64,000 nucleotides of DNA from Secundilactobacillus paracollinoides DSM 15502 = JCM 11969 (GTDB taxonomy: Bacteria > Bacillota > Bacilli > Lactobacillales > Lactobacillaceae). Each line of letters begins with the position of its first letter. The stretch's first letter is position 1. Under the pieces are notes generated by a model that searched no databases, was not told the origin of the DNA, and was given only the letters and a program-made list of their open reading frames with translations. Made by a program: the position numbers and the translations under genes. Below, piece by piece: positions 39,943 to 47,798 of the stretch. The stretch lies in NCBI RefSeq assembly GCF_001311135.1, contig NZ_BBAG01000001.1, forward strand, positions 230,451 to 294,450, written 5' to 3'.

Positions 39943-40956
39943 TTGAAAAAAATCATTATTTGGATTGCCAGTATCATGGTCATTATCGGGATGATTGTTG
40001 GTGCTGTGCTTGGTCTTAAAAGCACTAATTCTTCATCTAATTCCGGTAAGACCACCATTCGTTTAGGTCTGATGACAAACTCTGACGGGCAGTATTTGGC
40101 TGCTATTGCACAAAAAGAGGGGTACTTCAGCAAATACGGAATCAAAGTTAAAACGTCTACATTCTCATCTGGAATTGAATCTGTGAACGCTATCACCACT
40201 GGTCAACTTGATATCGGATATGTTGCTGATTTTGCAGCGTTGAACCGATTTGGTGGTTCAAGCAAGAGTGGTCTTAAAATGTTTGCAAAGCTGTCAAGTT
40301 CCAGCGGGAGTAACGTAAAACTTTACGTGGCGAAAGGAATTAATGCCTTATCTGATTTGAAAGGTAAGACGGTTTTGACTAATAAGGGAACTGTAACTGA
40401 ATACTGGGTCGCTAAAACGTTGGCTAAAGCAGGCTTAAAGTCCAGTCAAGTTAACCTGGTGTCGGTTGAAACAGGACAGGAAGGGTTGGCACTTATGAAA
40501 TCCGGCAAGGCTTCGGCCGTATGGGCATCTGGTCAAGATGCTGCTAAATTGGCAAAAACCGGCAAGTTTAAGGTGTTAACGACTCAATCAAAGGTAACGT
40601 CGCCAACCTTAGCCTTTGCAATTTCAAACAACTCATTTTTGAAAAAGCACCCTAAGGCTGCAGAAGCGTATCTGAAAGCAATTAATGACGCTGTCAATTT
40701 AGTCAATAAGCATCCTAAAATGGCAGCAACTGTCGTTTCAGAAAAACTGAATGTTCCTAAAAACACAGTTCTTCAGGTTTTTAAAAGCACAGATTTTAGC
40801 ATCGACTTTAGCAAATCAACAGTCACCGATCTCAAAGAAATTTATAATTATCTCTCAAAAAGCGGTGATCTCAAGCATAACTATGATGTGAATGATTATA
40901 TCGATACATCAATATTAAAGAAAGCTATTTCGAGTGCTACCGTAACTGACAACTAA
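39943..40956 (+). CDS. ABC importer substrate-binding protein (SsuA/TauA, NMT1-like)
   Basis: A 337-aa protein. The N-terminal hydrophobic segment (residues 2-25) lacks a lipobox Cys, so it is a membrane-anchored or cleaved export signal. A Ser/Asn linker follows, then a periplasmic-binding-protein-like fold: TIRLGLMTNSDGQYLAAIAQKEGYFSKYGI, TGQLDIGYVADFA, LKGKTVLTNKGT. These are typical of sulfonate/taurine/nitrate binders. Start TTG 39943 after GGGAGCG. Binds the substrate outside the cell for the permease at 39033. Ligand not deducible. Confidence 0.88.
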   Translation: MKKIIIWIASIMVIIGMIVGAVLGLKSTNSSSNSGKTTIRLGLMTNSDGQYLAAIAQKEGYFSKYGIKVKTSTFSSGIESVNAITTGQLDIGYVADFAALNRFGGSSKSGLKMFAKLSSSSGSNVKLYVAKGINALSDLKGKTVLTNKGTVTEYWVAKTLAKAGLKSSQVNLVSVETGQEGLALMKSGKASAVWASGQDAAKLAKTGKFKVLTTQSKVTSPTLAFAISNNSFLKKHPKAAEAYLKAINDAVNLVNKHPKMAATVVSEKLNVPKNTVLQVFKSTDFSIDFSKSTVTDLKEIYNYLSKSGDLKHNYDVNDYIDTSILKKAISSATVTDN

Positions 40957-40986
40957 TTAATCCAACTCTTGAAAGGAGACTTTTTC

Positions 40987-42228
40987 ATGGGTTTTCCAAC
41001 AGTTTATCCAACGGGAACAACCGTTTATAATCCCGAAAAAGCAAACAATGGCTACACCGTAATCACAAGAAATGGCAAAATAGATTTCATCGACATGAAT
41101 GGTGAGGTAGTAGTGACCAAACCTGCGAGGGCAAAAAAGGGAAAGATTATCGTTGAGACAAGATTAGTATCAAGGTCACAACTTAGTAGCTTACCAGTCC
41201 TAGATAGCCAAATTATAATTAAAGATAATCAAGGTGGTACGCAATGGTACTGGTTAGCTAGCAATCACTTTACTGAACTTGGTTTTAATACCACAGCAGA
41301 GAACGCTATTTATCGACTCATTGAGCAAAATAACCGCTTAGGGTGGCAAAAACCATGGCTTAAAATAGAACACGTTGCCCGTTTAGGAAAGAATATATGG
41401 TTTGATGGCGGTGATGATCGCTTCGATCCTGAAAATATCATCTTTAGTGCACCAAATGCAAACGTAGTCGTTATTATTAGTCATCAAACTGGACAGATAG
41501 TTTGGAAGCTCGGGCCCACGTATGACAAGTTTTCTGGAGATCAACAATTCGATTGGCTTATTAATCCAACTGATGCTCAGTTGATTGACAATCGACTGCC
41601 AGGAGCCGGAAACATACTTATTTTTGATCAGGGTGGTGCAGCTGGCTTTGGTGCTGTTAATGGGTTGTCTCCGGATGGTATCGACAATCAACATAGAGAA
41701 TATTCGAGGATATTAGAAATCAATCCACGGACGATGACGATTGAGTGGCAGTACACACCTGAAGAAGCAGGTAATGTTCAACCTCTCGATTCGTATAAAT
41801 TTTACAGTCCGGCATTCGGTAAAGTCCAGCGACTAAAAAACGGCAATACTATTATCTGTGAGGGAATTATTGGACGAATATTCGAAGTTACATCTGATTG
41901 TGATACGGTATGGGAGTATTTAAATCCCGTCTTTTTCAGGGGTAATAAAGGTGACAAGACTAATCGCGTTGAATGGATGACTCGGATACCATATGATCAA
42001 ATAGACTTATCAAAACCTAAAGAAACCCCAGTGGCACAACTCAATGTAACAAACCTACGTGTCCCGGGGGCGCCAAATGGAGCTAATACTGGTAAGGTCA
42101 CCGTAGTTGATGGCGTCGACCCGCACCGGCTAAAAGCAGTTCGCGACCCGCATGCCAAACAAAATCTAACGAAAACATCAGAACATGACTTCTGCGTTGT
42201 CACTTTTGGTAACGCTAGTCAAAATTAG
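40987..42228 (+). CDS. Arylsulfotransferase-family protein lacking catalytic histidines (probable pseudoenzyme)
   Basis: A 413-aa protein clearly homologous to the next gene: both start G-x-P-x-x-Y-P-T-G-T-T-x-Y and share ASxHFxELGF, GDxRFxPxNII, FDxGGxAGxGAVNG, REYSRILE/RDYSRILE and NGNT..EG..GRIFEVT. It lacks about 85-110 residues in the first third, where the next protein has RQHHDFE and LTHEN. His212 of the neighbour is Lys125, and the GQHHFH cluster reads GDQQFD (184-189). So no candidate nucleophile remains, although the frame is intact and preceded by GAAAGGAG. Likely a regulatory or structural partner. No signal peptide. Carries a C-terminal extension rich in Asn and Lys. Confidence 0.8.
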   Translation: MGFPTVYPTGTTVYNPEKANNGYTVITRNGKIDFIDMNGEVVVTKPARAKKGKIIVETRLVSRSQLSSLPVLDSQIIIKDNQGGTQWYWLASNHFTELGFNTTAENAIYRLIEQNNRLGWQKPWLKIEHVARLGKNIWFDGGDDRFDPENIIFSAPNANVVVIISHQTGQIVWKLGPTYDKFSGDQQFDWLINPTDAQLIDNRLPGAGNILIFDQGGAAGFGAVNGLSPDGIDNQHREYSRILEINPRTMTIEWQYTPEEAGNVQPLDSYKFYSPAFGKVQRLKNGNTIICEGIIGRIFEVTSDCDTVWEYLNPVFFRGNKGDKTNRVEWMTRIPYDQIDLSKPKETPVAQLNVTNLRVPGAPNGANTGKVTVVDGVDPHRLKAVRDPHAKQNLTKTSEHDFCVVTFGNASQN

Positions 42229-42240
42229 GAGGTACTGTAA

Positions 42241-43557
42241 ATGGGCTATCCAAGAATTTATCCAACCGGCACCACAATATATGATCCAAAAAGATTTTAT
42301 AATGGCTTAACCATTTTCCCTTCTGCTAAAGGCGCACTTCTGATCGATATGGACGGTAACGAAGTTCAACTATGGGCGGGCTTGTCCGGATTTCCAAATA
42401 AGATCTTGCCCGGTGGTTACGTCCTTGGATCTACTGGAGAACGTGATATTAAACAGGGCTATCAAGATGAACTGGATCTCGTCCAGGTTGATTGGGACGG
42501 CAACATAGTTTGGCGATATGATCAGACAGAAGAAGTCACCGACCCAGGTCAAAAGCCAACCAGGATGGCCCGCCAACACCATGACTTTGAACGGGAAGGA
42601 TCAACAACCGGTTATTACGCACCTGGTATGATACCTCAAACAGAGGGAGGAAATACCCTAATATTGACGCATGAAAACCTGTACAATCACAACATAACCG
42701 ACAAACGCCTTCTTGATGATAAATTTGTCGAAGTTGATTGGTCGGGAAACACACTCTGGCAGTGGCGGGCTAGCGATCACTTCAATGAATTAGGGTTCAA
42801 TGAAACTCAGAAAAATGTGCTTTTCCGCGATCCTAGCATGGTACCTGCTGGAGGAGGAATGGGGGATTGGCTACACATTAACTGTCTCTCAACATTAGGT
42901 CCCAATCGGTGGTACGATAATGGTGACGAGCGTTTTAACCCCGACAATATTATTTGGGATTCACGCAATGCAAATATTCTCGCAATTACAAGTAAGAAGA
43001 CTGGTGAAATCGTTTGGCGAATTGGACCAAACTTTGACGAACTTTCGTTGGGTCAAATTATTGGCCAACACCACTTTCACATGATTCCAAAAGGTTTACC
43101 AGGAGAAGGCAATTTGCTTATGTTTGACAATGGTGGCTGGGCAGGATATGGTGCTGTTAACGGTGTGTCTGAACATGGTACTCAAAGTGAACGTCGCGAT
43201 TATTCACGAATCCTGGAAACTGATCCGACTACTTTAGATATTAAATGGCAATACACTGCTGAAGACGCTGGTGAAAATGACAATACTCGTTTCTTCAGTC
43301 CGTATATCAGTGCCGCGCAAAGATTACCAAACGGAAACACACTCATCACAGAGGGATCTGACGGTCGAATATTTGAGGTTACACCTCAACATAAAACTGT
43401 TTGGGAATATATAAATCCATACTATGAAGCTTTTGAAGGCAAAACATTAAACATGACTTATCGCGCCTATCGAGTCCCATATGAATGGGTACCACAAGTA
43501 ACAGATCCACAGGAAACTGAAATTCAACAAATTGAACCAGCCGACTATCACGTATAA
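42241..43557 (+). CDS. Cytoplasmic arylsulfate sulfotransferase (ASST family)
   Basis: A complete 438-aa beta-propeller-like protein with repeated WDGNIVWRYD / WSGNTLWQWR / TGEIVWRIGP / TLDIKWQYT blades. Candidate active-site residues are His113-114 (RQHHDFE), His144 (LTHEN), His212 (DWLHINC), His277/278/280 (GQHHFHMIP) and Arg411 (AYRVPYEW). In E. coli ASST, His252, His356, Arg374 and His436 (the sulfated nucleophile) form the site; one-to-one mapping was not done. No signal peptide, unlike periplasmic ASSTs, so it should act inside on a substrate brought in by the ABC importer. AGGAGG lies 8 bases before ATG and 12 bases after the paralogue's stop region. Confidence 0.85.
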   Translation: MGYPRIYPTGTTIYDPKRFYNGLTIFPSAKGALLIDMDGNEVQLWAGLSGFPNKILPGGYVLGSTGERDIKQGYQDELDLVQVDWDGNIVWRYDQTEEVTDPGQKPTRMARQHHDFEREGSTTGYYAPGMIPQTEGGNTLILTHENLYNHNITDKRLLDDKFVEVDWSGNTLWQWRASDHFNELGFNETQKNVLFRDPSMVPAGGGMGDWLHINCLSTLGPNRWYDNGDERFNPDNIIWDSRNANILAITSKKTGEIVWRIGPNFDELSLGQIIGQHHFHMIPKGLPGEGNLLMFDNGGWAGYGAVNGVSEHGTQSERRDYSRILETDPTTLDIKWQYTAEDAGENDNTRFFSPYISAAQRLPNGNTLITEGSDGRIFEVTPQHKTVWEYINPYYEAFEGKTLNMTYRAYRVPYEWVPQVTDPQETEIQQIEPADYHV

Positions 43558-43575
43558 CACAAGAATAGAGCGCCG

Positions 43576-43609
43576 AAAAACCGTAGCGAAATTACTCGCT
43601 ACGGTTTTT
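43576..43609. terminator. Terminator, right copy of a 28-bp direct repeat
   Basis: CCGTAGCGA-AATTAC-TCGCTACGG followed by TTTTTA; serves the convergent sulfotransferase and TetR genes. 43576-43603 equals 37745-37772, including the loop. Confidence 0.85.
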
Positions 43610-43623
43610 ATTGCCCATTTGAC

Positions 43624-44232
43624 TTAGTAGACCAACTGCCAGCCCTCAGGTCGCAGTTGCTGATACAAATTCTCCGCATTCTTAAATGTCGTATCGATCA
43701 GCTGACTCGACTTGCCGACAATGTTCAACAAGGTGCTCATAATCGTTTGCGTGACTTGTTCAACCGGCACCATCAAACTGTCCTTAAACCGGTACAACTG
43801 CAAGCCGCCGCTGATTGCAAATAACAACGCCGCCTTTACCTTATTGTCGTCTCGCTGCACAAAATTGTTGTCCGTCAGCCACTTACTAAAGAAGGTCATA
43901 AATGCATTAAACAGCTCGTTGTTGGCGATGATCTCGGTCATCAACCCATTGACGGCCTTATTGGCTGAGATGAAATCAAAGAACATCAGTAAAAAGGCTG
44001 TCAGTCGCGTATATAGCTCACCCTCTGGAATCGTTTTAAGCCACTGATTGAAGTTCACGTTCATCAAGTCTTCCATGAGTTGGCTCTTTTGTGGGTAGTG
44101 GTACTGCAATAATGACTTACTGATGCCGACCGCGTCAGCAATCTGTTTATAGGTGACTTTTTTATACCCGTGTTCAATAAACAGGGGCAGACTGACGGCT
44201 AAAATTTGTTTTTTTAATGGTTCTGTGGTCAC
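43624..44232 (-). CDS. TetR family regulator, likely repressor of the fakB-plsC-plsY operon
   Basis: A 202-aa TetR protein. DNA-binding domain: ILAVSLPLFIEHGYKKVTYK and QIADAVGISKSLLQYHYPQK. GTG 44232 follows AAAGGAGG at 8 bases; longer frames start inside the promoter. Divergent from the DegV-PlsC-PlsY genes. Two perfect 14-bp palindromes lie between them (44332-44345 and 44360-44373). TetR-type lipid regulators often bind acyl-CoA or fatty acids; that ligand is an inference here. Confidence 0.88.
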   Translation of the reverse strand: MTTEPLKKQILAVSLPLFIEHGYKKVTYKQIADAVGISKSLLQYHYPQKSQLMEDLMNVNFNQWLKTIPEGELYTRLTAFLLMFFDFISANKAVNGLMTEIIANNELFNAFMTFFSKWLTDNNFVQRDDNKVKAALLFAISGGLQLYRFKDSLMVPVEQVTQTIMSTLLNIVGKSSQLIDTTFKNAENLYQQLRPEGWQLVY

Positions 44233-44331
44233 AACATAACCTCCTTTGAAAAAAATAATATGCCTTGGTCGCCCAGTTTTATGAGGTTTCAACAAGCATC
44301 ATATCATTTTTTGATTGACGTTGTCACGTGA

Positions 44332-44373
44332 CTATACTAGTATAGGTTTCATTCAGTAACTATACTAGTATAG
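44332..44373. promoter_or_regulatory. Two identical TetR operators 28 bp apart
   Basis: CTATACTAGTATAG occurs at 44332-44345 and again at 44360-44373, each a perfect palindrome. Position between divergent TetR and lipid genes supports binding by the TetR at 43624. Confidence 0.75.
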
Positions 44374-44405
44374 TAATTAAAAAGCAATTCAGAAAGGACG
44401 TCATT

Positions 44406-45323
44406 ATGTCAATCGCAATTATTACGGACAGTTCAGCATACCTGTCGCCGCAAACGGTGGCCCGGGCCGGAAACATTTACGTGACGCCAATCGCCATCAA
44501 TTGGGACAATAACACGTTTTACGATATGAGAACGTTACAGCCCAAACAATTCTACGACCAGTTGGCCAAGCGAAAGGCGCTGCCCACAACGTCGATGCCA
44601 AGCATGGGCACGATCACCCAACTCCTGGATGACCTGGCAGAGGAGGGCATCACCGACGTCATCATCCTCCCCATGTCAAAGGGCATCAGTTCCTTTACCA
44701 GTGCACTTTCGGTCGTTGCGGACCAGACCATGCCGCGCGTCCACGTCGTCGATACCAATAGTACCTGTGGCGGAATGGAAATGCTGGTGCTGCTGGCGTC
44801 TCGGTTGGCAAATGAGGGGTTCGAGATCACTGATATCTTAGCCGCCATCACCACGCTTCAGCACTCCATGCAGATCGAATTTATCGTTAAGGACCTGAAT
44901 TATTTGAAACGCACGGGGCGCATCTCGACAACCTCTCAGGTCTTGGGCAACCTGTTGCGCGTTCGCCCAATATTGGCGATTGATACGCAGGACACTGGCA
45001 TCATTCGGCCGATTGGAAAGGAACGGACAGCCAAGCGTGCCATCCGTCACATTGAGGACGACTTAACCGCCAGTATTAAGGCCGCGCCGAAATTACCTTA
45101 CGCCGCCGTGGTGTTTGACGGCAACGCACCAGAAGAAAAGCGCGCGTGGCTGCATCACCTAAAAGAAACGTTTACCGATGTCCGCTTTAGTGCTGGCATC
45201 ATTGGCCCCGGGGTTGGCTGTCACACCGGTGGTGGCGTTCTCGCCATGGCCTGGGCCTATGACTGGCAGGTCTTGGCTGACCAACTGATCAGCGAACGCG
45301 CCCAACTACAAATTCAAATCTAA
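44406..45323 (+). CDS. DegV/FakB family fatty-acid-binding protein
   Basis: An intact 305-aa DegV protein: TDSSAYLSP (7-15), PTTSMPSMG (60-68), SKGISSFTSA (91-100), LKRTGRISTTSQVLGNLL and the C-terminal GVGCHTGGGVLAMAW. FakB proteins hold a fatty acid while FakA phosphorylates its carboxylate. The product acyl-phosphate is the substrate of PlsY. Here plsC and plsY follow directly, so the neighbours support the FakB role well. AAAGGACG precedes ATG. Second DegV of the window; the one at 1028 is frameshifted. Confidence 0.9.
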   Translation: MSIAIITDSSAYLSPQTVARAGNIYVTPIAINWDNNTFYDMRTLQPKQFYDQLAKRKALPTTSMPSMGTITQLLDDLAEEGITDVIILPMSKGISSFTSALSVVADQTMPRVHVVDTNSTCGGMEMLVLLASRLANEGFEITDILAAITTLQHSMQIEFIVKDLNYLKRTGRISTTSQVLGNLLRVRPILAIDTQDTGIIRPIGKERTAKRAIRHIEDDLTASIKAAPKLPYAAVVFDGNAPEEKRAWLHHLKETFTDVRFSAGIIGPGVGCHTGGGVLAMAWAYDWQVLADQLISERAQLQIQI

Positions 45324-45335
45324 GGAGTGACCCAC

Positions 45336-45938
45336 ATGTTCTATCGGTTTGCGCGCCAGTGTGTGCGCCTGTATCTCTTTTTCAAACTCGGTCCCGTTAA
45401 GGTTCAGCATCGCGAGCGGGCGCAACGTGACCAGCCCTACATTCTGGTGGCGGAACACCACCACGCCTGGGATGCTTTGTTGTATGCATCACTGCTGGCA
45501 CCGACCCCGTTTTTCTTCATGGCCAAGCAAGCATTATTTAAACGACCTGTTTTAGGGCGGTTATTGCGTTGGTTGAACGCATTCCCAGTGGATCGCGGGC
45601 AGGCCAATGTGGCCGCCTTACATGACACCATTGACCACCTCAAGACACAGCCCGAATCACTGATCGTGTTTCCCAGTGGTTCACGGTACAGCACGACCCT
45701 TAAATCCGGCTACTTGGTTGTTGCACATGATACCGGGGCGCCGATTATTCCGGCCGTGTTTCAAAGTCGCGGGTGGGGCCGAAACACCTTAATTGTGGGT
45801 GAACCGGTCGTCACTGATCCGGATCAACCGCTCAATCGCAAACAGCGGGAACGGGCAACGCATGAGTTGCATCAAAAATTTGTTGGGTTGCAGGCCGAGA
45901 TGCCAAAGCCAAAATCACTGCTGCAGGTCTTCTCGTAA
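45336..45938 (+). CDS. plsC: 1-acyl-sn-glycerol-3-phosphate acyltransferase
   Basis: A 200-aa PlsC-like enzyme. Motif I HHHAWD (41-46, H-x4-D), motif III FPSGSRYS (112-119, in place of FPEGTRS), and motif IV-like APIIPAVF. Acylates lysophosphatidic acid to phosphatidic acid at the membrane. The Glu-to-Ser change in motif III is unusual. AAGGAG lies 8 bases upstream of ATG 45336. It lies 12 bases after the fakB-like gene, and its stop overlaps the plsY start (TAATG). Confidence 0.88.
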   Translation: MFYRFARQCVRLYLFFKLGPVKVQHRERAQRDQPYILVAEHHHAWDALLYASLLAPTPFFFMAKQALFKRPVLGRLLRWLNAFPVDRGQANVAALHDTIDHLKTQPESLIVFPSGSRYSTTLKSGYLVVAHDTGAPIIPAVFQSRGWGRNTLIVGEPVVTDPDQPLNRKQRERATHELHQKFVGLQAEMPKPKSLLQVFS

Positions 45939-46588
45939 TGGCAGTGATGACGGGCATTCATTTCTATATCGTTTGTTTTTTGGCTTACATTATCGGGTCG
46001 ATTCCGACCGGCGTGCTGCTCAGCCGAGCTATCAGTCATCGTGACGTTCGCCAGTTCGGCAGCGGCAACATCGGAACAACGAACATGACGCGGATGTTGG
46101 GCTTACCGGTGGGCTTACTGACGCTGGTGGGTGATGCGTTCGAAGGTTACGTCGCAGCCACATTACCGTTTTGGCTGCAGTTGCCACACGCGCCACTTGT
46201 CAGTTTGATCACCGGATTGATTGCCATCGTGGGCCACGCTTTTTCGTGTTTTCTCAAATTCAAAGGCGGCAAGTCCGTTGCGACGACGGCCGGGGTGTTA
46301 TTGGCCATCGACCCGAAACTCCTGCTGCTGGCGCTGGCCATCTTTTTGGTGACCCTGGCGATCACCAGTACGGTCAGTCTTGCGAGTATCATTGGTCTTT
46401 GGGGCACGACCATTGCGATCGCGTTCATGACAACGCCACTGCTGGTCGGGTACATGGCGGTCGTTTCTGCATTCGTTACAGCCCGTCACTGGCCAAATAT
46501 CAACCGACTCCTAACGCACTCAGAACGGACCATTCCCTATGGGCTCTTTGCGACCTGGCAGCACTGGCAGCATCGGCCGCAACCCTAA
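45938..46588 (+). CDS. plsY: Acyl-phosphate:glycerol-3-phosphate acyltransferase
   Basis: A 216-aa membrane enzyme with about five to seven segments and the PlsY motifs GSGNIGTTNM (41-50), VGHAFSCFLKFKGGKSVATT (98-117) and the C-terminal Arg/Glu region. It transfers the acyl group from acyl-phosphate to glycerol-3-phosphate, the first step of phospholipid synthesis. Start ATG 45938 overlaps the plsC stop; ATG 45947 is the alternative. Last gene of the TetR-controlled lipid operon. Confidence 0.92.
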   Translation: MAVMTGIHFYIVCFLAYIIGSIPTGVLLSRAISHRDVRQFGSGNIGTTNMTRMLGLPVGLLTLVGDAFEGYVAATLPFWLQLPHAPLVSLITGLIAIVGHAFSCFLKFKGGKSVATTAGVLLAIDPKLLLLALAIFLVTLAITSTVSLASIIGLWGTTIAIAFMTTPLLVGYMAVVSAFVTARHWPNINRLLTHSERTIPYGLFATWQHWQHRPQP

Positions 46589-46596
46589 ATCTTTTC

Positions 46597-46627
46597 TTGA
46601 CTTGAAGTGGGCTTTAAGGACTACACT
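46597..46627 (+). promoter_or_regulatory. MerR-type promoter of the aldo/keto reductase at 46672
   Basis: TTGACT (46597-46602), 19-base spacer, TACACT (46622-46627); imperfect dyad ACTTGAAGTGGGCTTTAAGG at 46600-46619. Confidence 0.7.
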
Positions 46628-46671
46628 AAACGTATGAAGTCGTTTCACGTCATTTAGAAAAGGGGCAAACT

Positions 46672-47673
46672 ATGGAATATACCACATTAGGCAACACCGA
46701 CATCACCGCTTCCAAAATCTGCGTCGGTGCAATGAGTTTTGGTCAAGCTGGCACCATGCATGACTGGACGTTGAACGCCAGCGACAGTGAAGCCGTCATT
46801 AAACACGCTTTGGATCTTGGCATCACTTTTTTTGACACCGCGAACGTTTACTCAGCTGGTACCAGTGAAGAGTACCTCGGCCAGGCATTGAAGAAAAACG
46901 TCGCGCGCGATAAGGTCGTGATCGCATCTAAAGTTTATTTCAACGAAGGCCGTCTCTCTAAAGGCGCAATTGCACGGGAAATTGACGGCACACTGAAACG
47001 ACTTGGGACAGACTATCTGGACGTGTACATCATTCACCGGTTCGACTATGACACGCCGATTGAAGAAACGATGAGTGCGTTAAATGACCTCGTTAAGGCT
47101 GGCAAAGTTCGAGCACTTGGCGCCTCCGCCATGTACGGCTACCAGTTCCAGAATATGCAGCAGGTGGCTAAGGATCACGCTGGGCCCAATTTCAGACCAT
47201 GGAAAACCACTACAATCTGTTATACCGAGAAGACGAACGGGAACTCATTCCGATCTGCAAACAGGATAACGTGCCCCTGATGCCATACAGTCCGCTGGCT
47301 GCGGGCCACCTGAGTCACTTGGATTGGCAAACAGACACCCTGCGCAGCCAAACAGATCGCGTTGCCATGGGTAAGTATGATCGCGCTAAGGCACAAGACC
47401 TCGGCATTATTAAGCGGGTCAATGAGTTGGCCACAAAATACCAGACAACTATGAGTCAGATTGCACTTGCGTGGCAGTGGGCGAAGGGGGTCGCATCCCC
47501 AATCGTTGGTCGACCAAAACCAGTCATTCAGATGACGCCGCAGCTGCGTTGAACCTGAAGTTGACAGCTGATGACGTTGCCTATCTGGAAGCCTGTATGT
47601 TCCTCATGAGATTGTGGGCGCAATTGCACAGAATCCGGACCAGGGGACTGTTTTGATTGACGAGAAGAAGTAA
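46672..47673 (+). pseudogene. Aldo/keto reductase (YhdN/Tas-like), three frameshifts
   Basis: Restored length is about 334 aa. Asp/Tyr motif TFFDTANVYSAG, Lys in IASKVYF and His in YIIHRFD form the catalytic set; AKR11-type. Breaks: near 47188 (GGGCCCAATTTC, one C short, joining HAGP to QFQTMENHYN); near 47512 (GTTGGTCGACC, one base short, joining PIVG to STKTSHSDDAAAALNL); near 47597 (GAAGCCTGTATG, one C short, joining YLEA to LYVPHEIVGAIAQNPDQG). Stop TAA is 47671-47673. Three single-base losses in one clean frame are best explained as sequence error. Controlled by a MerR-type promoter. Confidence 0.88.
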
Positions 47674-47718
47674 ACTATCCTTTAAAAAAGTGATTAGAAA
47701 CCACTGAAATAATAGAAA

Positions 47719-47755
47719 AAAACGCGTGGAAAGGCTGACCCTTCCACGCGTTTTC
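47719..47755. terminator. Terminator between convergent genes
   Basis: AAAACGCGTGGAA pairs with TTCCACGCGTTTT. Confidence 0.85.
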
Positions 47756-47798
47756 TTAAGTCAAAATCTGGTACAAAAGTGATTGAATCTAGAAATGA

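Noticed and set aside
38243..40956. Thiamine-precursor (ThiXYZ) or nitrate import as the role of the ABC importer
   Set aside because: The same ABC subfamily serves these, but no thiamine riboswitch, thi gene or nitrate reductase is nearby, while two sulfotransferase-family genes follow directly. The substrate remains unproven.
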